Assembly: GCA_965662645.1 (NCBI GenBank)
Contig: CBFIII010000005.1
Span: forward strand, 60,048-124,047
Length of the DNA: 64,000 bases
Direction: 5' to 3'
Origin: UBA5342 sp965662645
GTDB taxonomy: Bacteria > Bacteroidota > Bacteroidia > Bacteroidales > UBA5342
Positions 17,168 to 26,420 of this stretch are shown here, piece by piece. Numbering within the stretch: the stretch's first letter is position 1; each line of letters opens with the position of its first letter. Below the pieces are notes generated by a model, which was not told the DNA's origin, ran no database searches, and saw nothing but the letters and a program-made list of their open reading frames with translations. Made by a program: the position numbers and the translations under genes.

Positions 17168-19123
17168 CTATTGAACTTCTAGTTCTTCAACAAATGTAAA
17201 TTCTGGATCAGGACCAGACTTAGTACAAGCATATTTATAGGTGTACCAGTTTTTAGCTAAATCATTCTCATAAGTTACGAAAGTCACTTCGTAAGTCTGG
17301 TCTGCACCAAACACTTGAGTCTGAGCATCAGGGTATTTCAAAGAAAGGATCAAAGGAATACCTTCATTCTGAAGTCTATCAAATATAAGAGCAGTAGCTT
17401 GTTCTGTATCATCAGTCCAAACTGTAATACCGTATTTATCCATTTCAGCCTGAGTCAATGGCACATTGAAATCAGTACGTTTAATCACACGAGTATCCAC
17501 ATTAATATAAAAGGCACTAAATCCATAATAATACTCACTATTTCCTTTATATATTAAACTAGCACCATCTTCCACATTGTTTTTCACCCAATCCACAGCA
17601 GCTTGATAGTCGCTTTTAGCAATAGAAAAACGTACCGTAGGATCAAGAATCCATCCCGCAGTACCACGGAAGAATGGCGAAGTCAAGACTTCAAGATTAC
17701 CATCTGACGCTGAAGACAGACTCCATTGTCCATCAGTATAAGTATAATAATCAGCAGCAAAAATATTATTCTTATCTTTATAATACAGATATACTGTAAT
17801 AATAGCATCACCTTCTTTTGCATAGGGTTGAGTCTGCATTAAGAATTGTGGCAAGTAATCGCTTGATGGATCATCGTCAGAAAAGTTATTGTATTTACCA
17901 GGAGTTCCCATAGCGTCATAATCTGCATCATTCAACACAATAGCATCAGCATCTACAGCCCATTCAGTACCATCAAACATATAGATAGCATTGAAAGATT
18001 CAGCTGTAGCTAACTCAGTACTCTTATCTGCAACTACCCCCACTACAAAATTATCCAATTGAAAAGTAGTTGTCAAATCAGGATCAGATCCAGAATACTT
18101 AAAGGCTACATTCACGGTACCTGCATAAGAAGAAAGATCGATAGCACCTGAAGAAAGAAACTCACCATAACCGGAAGCTGTCTCTGTAGAAAAAGTCACT
18201 TGACTGGTAAGATCAGACCAAGTAGCAGTAGCAACGTCTCCAGCATAATCTGTAGAAATCAACACTTCTACTACAGCGCCATTAAAATAACCATACTTAG
18301 AATCAAAAGTCAGCTGAGAACCAGAGACCACATTCATAACTGGACTAATAAGATAAGTAGTCACCGCCTCACCAGCACCAAAAGCTGAGAATTGAAGATA
18401 ACCATTGTCACTGTACTCACGAAATTGCCATCCACGATCACCCACTGTTCTCGCTTCAGACCAACCAAACTGATCAACTAAATCAATCTTATCACCAATC
18501 CCATCAAAGTCATAACTATAACCAGTCACTTCTGGTTCAGCAACAGTGCCAGGTTCTTGTGCAGAATAGTTATAAGCCACTACAGCTACATCACCATCTG
18601 TTGCAGCAGGAATACCTGCCAATAAGATTGCTGGAAGATTATCTTCAGCAGTTTCAGAGGGGAAGAAAGATTCATTATCTTCCACTATACCACCAACGCT
18701 AGCATAATCCTCTGTAGATACTTTATAACTCGTTGCTGTCTCATAAGCCAAAAGCGTATTTTCCAAATCCGTTTCACCTGCTTTTGAGATAAAATTATAA
18801 GATACTTGTGCCATAGAACCAAAGTCCAAGGCTACAAAACCATCGGCTAAGATGTCACCAACATAATCGGCAGCAGTAACAGAGTCGTTAAAAGCTTGAT
18901 CACTTTTCACAGCTCTAGCATACATAGAATCTACTGCATTTTTAGCATTTGCTAAAGCGGCATAAGATACTGTGCTGTAGTCATCACTGGTAAATGTGTA
19001 AGTAATCGCCTTAGAATAAGGAGCGGCACTTTCATCTAAATCATCATAGATATCGTCCATCTGATTACACGCTGATGCTAAAAGCAAAAACGCCATATAT
19101 ATAAAAATCTTTTTCATCATCAT
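17168..19123 (-). CDS. large surface lipoprotein paired with the TonB-dependent receptor
   Basis: About 650 residues. Three adjacent ATG codons (19123, 19120, 19117) precede a lipoprotein signal peptide with lipobox LLASAC. An acidic stretch follows the Cys (NQMDDIYDDLDES), as is common for surface-exported lipoproteins of Bacteroidota. Residues ~170-370 look like a cleaved-adhesin/choice-of-anchor J beta-sandwich (YLISPVMNVVSGSQLTFDSKY). The last ~140 residues resemble the module repeated in the EEP protein and the 21.8 kb gene: DYQAAVDWVKNNV, SEYYYGFSAFY, YEVTFVTYENDL, YACTKSGPDPEF. Gene order receptor then lipoprotein (34-base gap) mirrors SusC/SusD-type pairs, although the protein shows no SusD TPR fold. 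Role inferred: binding of nucleic acid fragments at the cell surface. Confidence 0.75.
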   Translation of the reverse strand: MMMKKIFIYMAFLLLASACNQMDDIYDDLDESAAPYSKAITYTFTSDDYSTVSYAALANAKNAVDSMYARAVKSDQAFNDSVTAADYVGDILADGFVALDFGSMAQVSYNFISKAGETDLENTLLAYETATSYKVSTEDYASVGGIVEDNESFFPSETAEDNLPAILLAGIPAATDGDVAVVAYNYSAQEPGTVAEPEVTGYSYDFDGIGDKIDLVDQFGWSEARTVGDRGWQFREYSDNGYLQFSAFGAGEAVTTYLISPVMNVVSGSQLTFDSKYGYFNGAVVEVLISTDYAGDVATATWSDLTSQVTFSTETASGYGEFLSSGAIDLSSYAGTVNVAFKYSGSDPDLTTTFQLDNFVVGVVADKSTELATAESFNAIYMFDGTEWAVDADAIVLNDADYDAMGTPGKYNNFSDDDPSSDYLPQFLMQTQPYAKEGDAIITVYLYYKDKNNIFAADYYTYTDGQWSLSSASDGNLEVLTSPFFRGTAGWILDPTVRFSIAKSDYQAAVDWVKNNVEDGASLIYKGNSEYYYGFSAFYINVDTRVIKRTDFNVPLTQAEMDKYGITVWTDDTEQATALIFDRLQNEGIPLILSLKYPDAQTQVFGADQTYEVTFVTYENDLAKNWYTYKYACTKSGPDPEFTFVEELEVQ

Positions 19124-19157
19124 TATATTTTCAAAATTAATGTTCTATCTATTCGAC

Positions 19158-21716
19158 TTAAAACTTCACTTTTAAACCTGTTGACCAAGTTGTTCCGAAA
19201 CCATAATACACCAAAGATGAATTCACATCATGAGCAGTTCCATCAGTAGCATCAGCAATATAGTCTGTATTGAGTAGGTTCTGTACGTTTCCAAATAAAG
19301 TAGCATCTAAGTCGCCTATCTTAAACTGATACTTCATATTCATATCTAGAATAAATGCATCAGGTAGTTGCCAAGCATCAACTTGATCTTCTACAGTGGT
19401 ACGGTTCGTTGGGTCAAACTTAGCAAAATTACGTCCAAAGTAGTTGGCATCAGCACCAATCCAGAATTTTGATAAGACTTCGTAATCAACACCAATAGCA
19501 GCTGTCATCTGTGCAGCATCACCTACGTGTACGTCTTCAAGATAAGCAGAATAGTCACCTAACTTGTTTTGGTTGTCGTCATAAAGCTCGAACATTACAT
19601 TATCAGCATAATACCAGTTACCTGCTGAGAACATGGCTTTAATTTTCAATGATTGAATAGGATGATACTCTCCCTCTAACTCAAAACCATAGTGTATTTC
19701 ATTAATACCTGGAATATTGGCCACAGCATCACCAAAAGTTTTCACAAGACCTCTATCTTTCCATTGTGTGTAATATACGTTAGATTTGATATTGATCTCA
19801 CGAGTTCGGAAACCATAACCTATCTCTGTTGTAAAAATTTTCTCATTTTTAGCTTCTGCATTCTCTTCGTTGGTATAACCTACATAAGCTTGCTTGAAAT
19901 AAGGAGCGCGAGAAATAAAACCAGCATTAGCAAATACATTATGTTGTGAACTGATATTATAGTTCGCACCACCCTTTGCAGACCACGTCCAGAAATTTTG
20001 CCAATCAGTCACTTGTTCGTCACCTTGGTATTGGAAATAATCGCTACGACGGTATTCGTTAGCAGCTCCAGAAAGAGAAACAAAAGCAGAATAATCATCC
20101 ATCTTATATTCACCTTGACCAAATAATCCAGCATAGATTACTTCTCCGGGGTTGTCATAAGCAATTTTATCTCCTAATCCCTTTGCAGCAGTAGCTTGAT
20201 TATCATTACTATAATCTAACACAAAATCGGCACCTAAAAGATCGGCAACCTCTTTGGTATGTTGTGCTTTATAATAACGGCCATCAAAACCTCCTGTTAC
20301 TGTGATGTTGTCAATTTCTTTTTCATAAGACGTCAACGCACCATACCATTGGTGACTGTTTACAGAATTTGAAATAACGGCACCAGCCCCTTGACCTTCA
20401 GCGGCTAATGCTTTATTGGCAGCTATTGCTGCATCATAATCAAGATAACCTTCAGCAGTTAATTTTGTTGTTTCTTGAGCTAAACCTGTTGTATAATCAT
20501 ATTCTAACCAATCGTCTTGACGACCATCTACTGAACGTCCACCTCCTGAAGAGATAGAAGCATAAATAGCAGTAGAAAGTTTAGACGTTTCGTCAATTTG
20601 CCAAAAGTGATTCAATGATATTTGAGGTTTATGGTAATAATTATAACCATTAGTATATTCCTCACCATTGCGGAAACCGTATTCAGAATTTAACTTTTTA
20701 CCAAACTGACTATCGCGATACTGCTGTATAGTATGCTGGATGCGACGTTGGTTGTGTGTTTGTGGAGCACCAAAAGCGGTAAACGAAAGACTTTGATTAT
20801 TATTGATACGTTTTGATATGTTGGCAAAATAGTTCCACCCTTCGTAACTAGTCCCTTGAATATAACCATCACCTTTAGAATGACTTCCCGAAAGGCTCAC
20901 AGCCCAACCGTTATCGGTAAGACCTGTAGAAACAGTAAACATCTGCTTCATATAACCATCATTACCCATCCAAGCACCAGCACTACCACCTTTATTAGCA
21001 TCTGTAGAGTTGGTTACAATATTAATAGTACCACCTACTGAAGGGATAGATAATTTAGAAGCACCAAGACCTCGCTGCACTTGCATCAAACGGGTCACGT
21101 CTGAAAGTCCTGCCCAGTTACTCCAATAAACTTTGCCAGTCTCCATATCGTTAATAGGAATACCATTAACTAAGATACCAATGTTATTAGAATCAAAACC
21201 ACGCATAGTGATGCGACTATCGCCAAAACCTCCACCCTGCTTAGTAGCATATACCGAAGGTGTCGACTTCAGAATTTCAGGAAATTCTTGGGTTCCTAAC
21301 TTCTCTGAAATAAGTTGAGGACGTATCGATGAAATAGCCACCGGCGTTTCTCTATCTTTTGCCACAGAAGCAATAACCTCTACACTCTCGAGCATAAGGT
21401 CACTAGTTTCTAATACTATCTGCCCCAACTCTTTTGTTTCACCAGTTTCCAGACTTACGGTTACATCTTTTGAATTGTATCCGATGTAAGAAAATTTCAA
21501 TACATAAGATGAAGCTTCCTCTATTTTTAGAGTAAAACTACCATCCATCAACGACACAGTACCATTCGTTGTACCTTGCTGCAACACTGATGCACCCGGT
21601 AAAGATTCACCATCACTATCAACAATTAGCCCCTTAACAATACTCTGTGAGAACATGCACATACTTAGGCTACTTAATAATAAGATAAGCCCAAATCTAA
21701 TAATTGGTTTAATCAT
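19158..21716 (-). CDS. TonB-dependent outer membrane receptor
   Basis: An 852-residue outer membrane transporter. Signal peptide (~1-23), carboxypeptidase-regulatory-like beta domain (~26-105: VKGLIVDSDGESLPGASVLQ, TTNGTVSLMDGSFTLKI), plug domain (~125-235: ILKSTPSVYATKQGGGFGDSRITMRGFDSNNIGILVNG, given here in parts: SVYATKQGGG, ITMRGFDSNN, VNGIPINDM), then a 22-strand-type barrel ending in an aromatic-terminated strand (WSTGLKVKF). The plug/barrel size and the CarboxypepD-like front place it among TonB-dependent receptors of Bacteroidota; it is shorter than typical SusC (~1000). It heads a minus-strand run with a lipoprotein and three secreted nucleolytic enzymes, so import of nucleotide, phosphate or oligonucleotide products is inferred. 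Confidence 0.92.
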   Translation of the reverse strand: MIKPIIRFGLILLLSSLSMCMFSQSIVKGLIVDSDGESLPGASVLQQGTTNGTVSLMDGSFTLKIEEASSYVLKFSYIGYNSKDVTVSLETGETKELGQIVLETSDLMLESVEVIASVAKDRETPVAISSIRPQLISEKLGTQEFPEILKSTPSVYATKQGGGFGDSRITMRGFDSNNIGILVNGIPINDMETGKVYWSNWAGLSDVTRLMQVQRGLGASKLSIPSVGGTINIVTNSTDANKGGSAGAWMGNDGYMKQMFTVSTGLTDNGWAVSLSGSHSKGDGYIQGTSYEGWNYFANISKRINNNQSLSFTAFGAPQTHNQRRIQHTIQQYRDSQFGKKLNSEYGFRNGEEYTNGYNYYHKPQISLNHFWQIDETSKLSTAIYASISSGGGRSVDGRQDDWLEYDYTTGLAQETTKLTAEGYLDYDAAIAANKALAAEGQGAGAVISNSVNSHQWYGALTSYEKEIDNITVTGGFDGRYYKAQHTKEVADLLGADFVLDYSNDNQATAAKGLGDKIAYDNPGEVIYAGLFGQGEYKMDDYSAFVSLSGAANEYRRSDYFQYQGDEQVTDWQNFWTWSAKGGANYNISSQHNVFANAGFISRAPYFKQAYVGYTNEENAEAKNEKIFTTEIGYGFRTREINIKSNVYYTQWKDRGLVKTFGDAVANIPGINEIHYGFELEGEYHPIQSLKIKAMFSAGNWYYADNVMFELYDDNQNKLGDYSAYLEDVHVGDAAQMTAAIGVDYEVLSKFWIGADANYFGRNFAKFDPTNRTTVEDQVDAWQLPDAFILDMNMKYQFKIGDLDATLFGNVQNLLNTDYIADATDGTAHDVNSSLVYYGFGTTWSTGLKVKF

Positions 21717-21761
21717 TATTTTATTGATTTAATTAATAATTGGAATCAAATATAATAAAAA

Positions 21762-21804
21762 AACCTTAGTAACTTTCAGTGTTGAAACATCCAGTACTAA
21801 GGTT
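21762..21804 (-). terminator. terminator of the 21.8-23.2 kb gene
   Basis: AACCTTAGTA and TACTAAGGTT form a 10-bp stem with a 23-base loop. On the minus strand the stem is followed by TTTTTTATT. It separates the upstream gene from the receptor operon. Confidence 0.8.
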
Positions 21805-21812
21805 CATTTGTA

Positions 21813-23156
21813 TTATTGTATTACTAATTTGCGAACAGCAACACTTTCTTTAGCATTTACTTTGACTAAATAAATACCAGATGACAAGCTTGAAACATCA
21901 AGCGATGTATTGGCAGCCACATTGTACCTACTTAACATTGTACGACCAGACAAAGAAACAAACTCTACTGCATCCACTGCTTGGTTAAACTGAACAAAAG
22001 TACTTGCAGGGTTAGGATAGATGTTAAACTCTAATACAGAAGTTTCTTTTAATGCAGAAGCACCACCATATAACGCAAATATTAAAGGATCTGTAGATGT
22101 ACATTCAAAAGTCATTGAACCAGTAGATTCATCAGCTTTATAAAGTGCATATGACACAGCAAAAGTATCATTTACTTCAGCATTAAAACGTACAGCAGGC
22201 AACAATACGGTAGAGAGAGCTTCTTCTATAGCCTCATTATAACTTGCAAATACTAAGGTGTCATAAGATCCATCAGCTGCAGCATCAAAGTTACTATATG
22301 CTGAACCTGCGCCAAAATAGTTTTCAATTATAGTCTCATTATAAGTTGCAGTATTCAATCCTCTAGCATTTACTGTATCTACAATAATTTGATATTGAGA
22401 CGTTGTCATTGCAAACTCATTATAAACTTGACCAATTACCTCTGTAATAGATGATTTTGTTATTTCTCCATTGTTACCATAAGCAATGACTTGACCATAA
22501 ACTGACGCCGCCCCATCAAATACAAACCATTTATGGTAAGTACTATCAGATACTAAATCCATAGTAGCCGTATCTGTCAAAGCAGAAGAAGCAAACCCGA
22601 AAGCCATTTTCACGGAATCAATACCACCAGCATCTTCTGTAGCTGCACTAGCATATACTCTTACAGTATCACCTACAAGATACACAGAGCCTGACTCTGG
22701 TAAAAGATTGCTTATTACTGGAGCTACAACTGGTTCAGCTGAAGAATTATAAAATTCAATAGTTACATTACTTTCTACTGCAATGTAAGTTCCATAACCA
22801 TCACCAGAACCTGATACGATTACCATTTTTCCAATTAAAGAATTATCATTTTTAGGAGACCAAACAGCTCTCTGATCTGTTGATAGTTTTACTTGCATAC
22901 AGTTAGCAATATCAGCTTCAGTAGCAACATCAGCTAAAGAAAAAGCATATTCATTGCTGTTGTAATCAAAATCGTCATATCGACCGCCCACAATATAACC
23001 AAACACATAGGTTTCTGCTGGAACATTATTATCACTTCCATAAGCAGTTATTACTTCAGCTACAGTAAAAGGATCAGTAACCGTCCCAGTTCCAGCCATA
23101 ACACCCGCCCAAGCAAACAGAGCCAAGACCAACGTAAAAAGTAAATTCTTTTTCAT
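21813..23156 (-). CDS. secreted OB-fold (DUF6359-like) protein with repeated module and T9SS tail
   Basis: A 447-residue exported protein. Signal peptide MKKNLLFTLVLALFAWAGVMAG; N-terminal OB-fold-like domain (~25-135) with FTVAEVITAY, VFGYIVGGR and GKMVIVSGSGDGYG, the pattern of DUF6359. A beta domain follows (~145-245, NLLPESGSVYLVGDTVRV), then the unnamed module also found in the EEP protein (~250-360: YQIIVDTVNARGL, NYFGAGSAYSNFD, NEAIEEALSTVLLP, FECTSTDPLIF). The tail (IYPNPASTFVQF ... LSSGIYLVKVNAK) is T9SS type A. No catalytic motif is seen. It probably binds a ligand, perhaps nucleic acid, together with the neighbouring nucleases. Confidence 0.78.
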   Translation of the reverse strand: MKKNLLFTLVLALFAWAGVMAGTGTVTDPFTVAEVITAYGSDNNVPAETYVFGYIVGGRYDDFDYNSNEYAFSLADVATEADIANCMQVKLSTDQRAVWSPKNDNSLIGKMVIVSGSGDGYGTYIAVESNVTIEFYNSSAEPVVAPVISNLLPESGSVYLVGDTVRVYASAATEDAGGIDSVKMAFGFASSALTDTATMDLVSDSTYHKWFVFDGAASVYGQVIAYGNNGEITKSSITEVIGQVYNEFAMTTSQYQIIVDTVNARGLNTATYNETIIENYFGAGSAYSNFDAAADGSYDTLVFASYNEAIEEALSTVLLPAVRFNAEVNDTFAVSYALYKADESTGSMTFECTSTDPLIFALYGGASALKETSVLEFNIYPNPASTFVQFNQAVDAVEFVSLSGRTMLSRYNVAANTSLDVSSLSSGIYLVKVNAKESVAVRKLVIQ

Positions 23157-23190
23157 AATGTTTAAATTTAATTATTAATATTTAGTTTTT

Positions 23191-23226
23191 CAATTCGTAA
23201 TTTGTAATTAAACAATTCGTAATTAT
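23191..23226. repeat. AATTCGTAATT repeats between bcp and the OB-fold gene
   Basis: Three near-copies of AATTCGTAATT (one as AATTTGTAATT) directly abut the bcp stop codon. Same family as 2605-2718 and 3070-3147. Confidence 0.75.
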
Positions 23227-23691
23227 TTATATTCCCAACTTTTTCAGCACCTGCTCAGTGGCCTCTTTGGTCTTCACAGCCTTAATCACTGCTAACAGCA
23301 CGCCTTCTTCATCAATGATAAAGGTAGAACGTAATACCCCTATCGACACTTTACCATAAAGCTTCTTTTCGCCATAGGCGCCATAGGCTTCTAATATCTT
23401 TTTATCTGGATCTGAAATGAGCTCAAAAGCTAGATCATATTTTGTTCTGAACTTCTGATGTGCTGCTATAGAATCAGGACTCACCCCTATCACTACGAAC
23501 CCTTTAGACGTTAAATCTGCCAAATTATCATTAAAATTACAGGCCTCAGCCGTACAACCTGGCGTATTATCACGTGGATAAAAGTACAAAATAACTTTAT
23601 TCCCTTTGTAATCTTTTAAAGTTATTTTTTTATCATCTTGGTTGAGCCCTTCAAAGTAGGGTGCTTTATCACCTGCTTGTAATGTAATCAT
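23227..23691 (-). CDS. bcp: thioredoxin-dependent thiol peroxidase (Bcp/PrxQ)
   Basis: A 154-residue peroxiredoxin that reduces hydrogen peroxide and organic hydroperoxides in the cytoplasm. The sequence shows the PrxQ signature YFYPRDNTPGCTAEACNF with both the peroxidatic Cys (GCT) and the resolving Cys five residues later, then GVSPDS and a C-terminal GVLRSTFIIDEEG. It is full length. It is a housekeeping gene lying between two T9SS cargo genes and bounded by repeats on its 3' side and by about 190 bases with a terminator upstream, so it is probably transcribed alone. Confidence 0.95.
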   Translation of the reverse strand: MITLQAGDKAPYFEGLNQDDKKITLKDYKGNKVILYFYPRDNTPGCTAEACNFNDNLADLTSKGFVVIGVSPDSIAAHQKFRTKYDLAFELISDPDKKILEAYGAYGEKKLYGKVSIGVLRSTFIIDEEGVLLAVIKAVKTKEATEQVLKKLGI

Positions 23692-23826
23692 ATCGTTTTT
23701 TTTTAGTTAAACACAAGTAAATATAGGCAATATACAGAAGAGGAAGGGGTTTTATTCCCGTTTTTTTTGGAACAATAGTCACAGAAACTCAAAACTCCAT
23801 CATTGTCGATACTCCCTTTTGAGAAA

Positions 23827-23861
23827 AATAAAACCATCAGTATTATTCTGATGGTTTTATT
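23827..23861 (-). terminator. terminator of the lamin-tail protein gene
   Basis: AATAAAACCATCAG, TATTATT loop, CTGATGGTTTTATT: a 14-bp stem followed on the minus strand by TTTTCTC. It separates this gene from bcp. Confidence 0.85.
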
Positions 23862-23886
23862 CTCATTCCTTAAAATTTCCTAATCA

Positions 23887-25974
23887 TTACTTTACCGCCA
23901 CTTTAGTTATAGTCTCATTGGCTTTTACAATATAAAGACCACTTTTTACCGGAATAGTTACCTGATCATTAAGCAACTGATGTGCTACCTGGCGACCAGT
24001 AATATCATAAACTTGTAACATAAGCTCTTCGGTGCTACGCACGATGATCTGACCTTCGTTTGTGAAAACTTGAAGAGGACTAACCACATTATTTAATGCT
24101 GTGGCAGTGCCGGTAATTACTGAAATAACATTTGACATGTCACTTTCACAGCCATAAGCATTATAGGCACTCACGGCATATTTATACGTTGTGCTTTCAG
24201 GAAGGCCTGTGACCACTTTCGAAGTCCCGAACTTAACACTATCGCCTAGTAAAACATTATTTTTGGTAATACCTCCTGACTTAATTATGACACTATCGAG
24301 ATAGGCTCTCCCAGCAGAAAAAGAAACACTTTTCTCACCACTTTCAGCAGTAAAATCAACTATTTGTTCTTGCCATTCTTCTGTCAATGTTGTTATCTCT
24401 TGATTTTGCAAGCCATAAGACACTGTGATGGTTTTCTCTGACATATCATATTGCTTCGCATAAAATATTACAGAAAAAGACTCCGAAACAGAAAAAAGAG
24501 GACTCGTTAAAACACCAGAAATATCAGCAGTCCCTAACTTTAATCCATCACCATTAAAACCGGCACTTGTAGTGTACACTTTATCATTATCAGACCAGCC
24601 TGTAGGCAATGGACTTACGCCATCATCAAAATCACTGGAGACATATACCACTTCAGAAGTGCTTTCTTCAGTCCACACGTCTAACAAATACCCTAAAGCA
24701 CCAGTACTAGCGCCCCAATTAGCCGTAAAGCTAGTAGCTAAAATCTCCGATGCCGCACTTGCCACAGGAGCCTCTACGACACCACATTCAGCTATTACAC
24801 TCGTAATACTTGAGGATTTAGTAGTACTATTACTACCATAAGCAATGACCTGACCGTAATACGTCCCTTCATCGCCAATACTCATAGGTAAATAGAAAGA
24901 ATCTTGATTCAAAACATCCTGCATCATTTTTGAGGTATCACCAAGGTTAGATGATTCGGTACCATAAGCAAAACGCACACTATCAATACTACCATCGGTA
25001 GTCGTCACAATAGCACTTACATTAAAAGACTCACCTAATGTGAATGTAGTAGCATCAGCTGGTAAAAAATTGGTAATAGTAGGAGCCTCCGAACCAGCAG
25101 CTACAATAGGCAATACACACTCATGCGTACCTGGAGTAGCATATTGAGCAGAATCAACACTGGAAATAGTCCATTCTGAAGCAGTATATGTAGTTGATGG
25201 CACTATAACTGTACTTAACCTCACCATTTGTTTATCAGAAAACAACGCACCTACAACATAATCAAGAGTGTCTCCCGATGCGTTTTTTAATATCGCACCA
25301 TCATCCACAGCTCCATTCCAAGATGCGTTAGATGAAGTTGTAGAAAAATCTGGACTTACAGCAGAAGTATGGCTATCAAAACCCATCACTAATGCTTCAC
25401 CTGAAGCTATTGTTCCACTTAAAAGCCAAGAAAATTTCGCTACTCCATTCTGTACTGAGACCACTGACCATCCTGTTAAATCCACTTCAGATGTTGTAGG
25501 ATTATAAATCTCTGTAAATCGATTTTTAGAATAATCTTTGAGAGGATCACAGTTCTGTGAAATAAAAATAGAGTCCGCTGCACTAGGACCTACCATATAG
25601 CTAAGCGTATCAGAAATCGTGAATAATGCAGTAGCATCAATAGCAACAATAGAATAATACACCGTTGTACCATTGGTTTGAGCAGGAATAACAGCATCAG
25701 TAGTAAATGCATCCTCCAAAGCAGACATAGTAATCTGGCTATTAAGATTATACAAATCAGTCCCCCAATTACAAGACACCCCTGACAAATTAACATCAGC
25801 ATCCGTTACCGTAGCAGAAACAACCACCGTAGTTGAAGAAGTAATGCCATCGGAGGGTGTGGTAGTCATATCCAAAATAACAGGTGAGTGATTATTTGTT
25901 GGTGTAGGAGCCAAAGCACTAAGTCCCATTAAAGACATCAATAACAAACTAATTAATAAAGTAATTTTTTTCAT
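23887..25974 (-). CDS. secreted lamin-tail and fibronectin III protein with T9SS tail
   Basis: A 695-residue exported protein. Signal peptide (MKKITLLISLLLMSLMGLSAL); Ig-like beta domain (~28-120); lamin-tail domain (~130-270: FTEIYNPTTSEVDLTGWSVV, IASGEALVMGFD); a second Ig-like domain (~295-395, NFLPADATTFTLGESFNV, closely similar to one in the 21.8 kb gene); a fibronectin III domain (~400-615) interrupted by a beta-sandwich insertion; and a short C-terminal sorting domain (LQVFTNEGQIIVRS ... VKSGLYIVKAN). Lamin-tail domains are often attached to secreted nucleases and phosphatases in Bacteroidota, but no catalytic domain is present here. Probably a surface binding or scaffold protein of the same locus. 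Confidence 0.75.
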   Translation of the reverse strand: MKKITLLISLLLMSLMGLSALAPTPTNNHSPVILDMTTTPSDGITSSTTVVVSATVTDADVNLSGVSCNWGTDLYNLNSQITMSALEDAFTTDAVIPAQTNGTTVYYSIVAIDATALFTISDTLSYMVGPSAADSIFISQNCDPLKDYSKNRFTEIYNPTTSEVDLTGWSVVSVQNGVAKFSWLLSGTIASGEALVMGFDSHTSAVSPDFSTTSSNASWNGAVDDGAILKNASGDTLDYVVGALFSDKQMVRLSTVIVPSTTYTASEWTISSVDSAQYATPGTHECVLPIVAAGSEAPTITNFLPADATTFTLGESFNVSAIVTTTDGSIDSVRFAYGTESSNLGDTSKMMQDVLNQDSFYLPMSIGDEGTYYGQVIAYGSNSTTKSSSITSVIAECGVVEAPVASAASEILATSFTANWGASTGALGYLLDVWTEESTSEVVYVSSDFDDGVSPLPTGWSDNDKVYTTSAGFNGDGLKLGTADISGVLTSPLFSVSESFSVIFYAKQYDMSEKTITVSYGLQNQEITTLTEEWQEQIVDFTAESGEKSVSFSAGRAYLDSVIIKSGGITKNNVLLGDSVKFGTSKVVTGLPESTTYKYAVSAYNAYGCESDMSNVISVITGTATALNNVVSPLQVFTNEGQIIVRSTEELMLQVYDITGRQVAHQLLNDQVTIPVKSGLYIVKANETITKVAVK

Positions 25975-26420
25975 AACATATTTATTTAAAAAATTAGATA
26001 ATTTATTAAACAGGAATACAAAAGAGAGTTTTATTTGTTACAATAAGACGACAATAATATTACAATATGATCACCATTTCTCTCTTTCTGAAAACAAAAA
26101 GACACGAAAATAAGAAAATATCAAACAAAAGTAAACATAATTAAACAATTCACAAACACTCTAACTATGAAATATCATTACAAACTTAAGCAATTTTTAA
26201 TAAAAGGGCTAGAAAGAAATAGTTAATCTAAAAATGGTGATATTTTTGACCTGGATAAACTTAGACAACCACCAACGGAAGGAAACGAGACTAATGAACA
26301 ACTATAAATCAGAAGCATAAACTGATTAACAATAGAAACACTCCTAAAAAAGAGAACGTTAAAAGAAAAGAAATAATAGAGAAAGTAAAAATAATATAAC
26401 GGTAATATTACAAACCACCT
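25975..26420. other. gene-free AT-rich stretch
   Basis: About 445 bases between sprA and the lamin-tail gene. It should contain the promoter of the latter. I see no ORF, no strong hairpin and no repeat shared with other parts of the window. Confidence 0.6.

Noticed and set aside
19158..21716. Calling the receptor SusC and the neighbouring lipoprotein SusD
   Set aside because: The receptor is shorter than usual SusC and the lipoprotein has no SusD-like helical repeats; the pairing is similar only in gene order.
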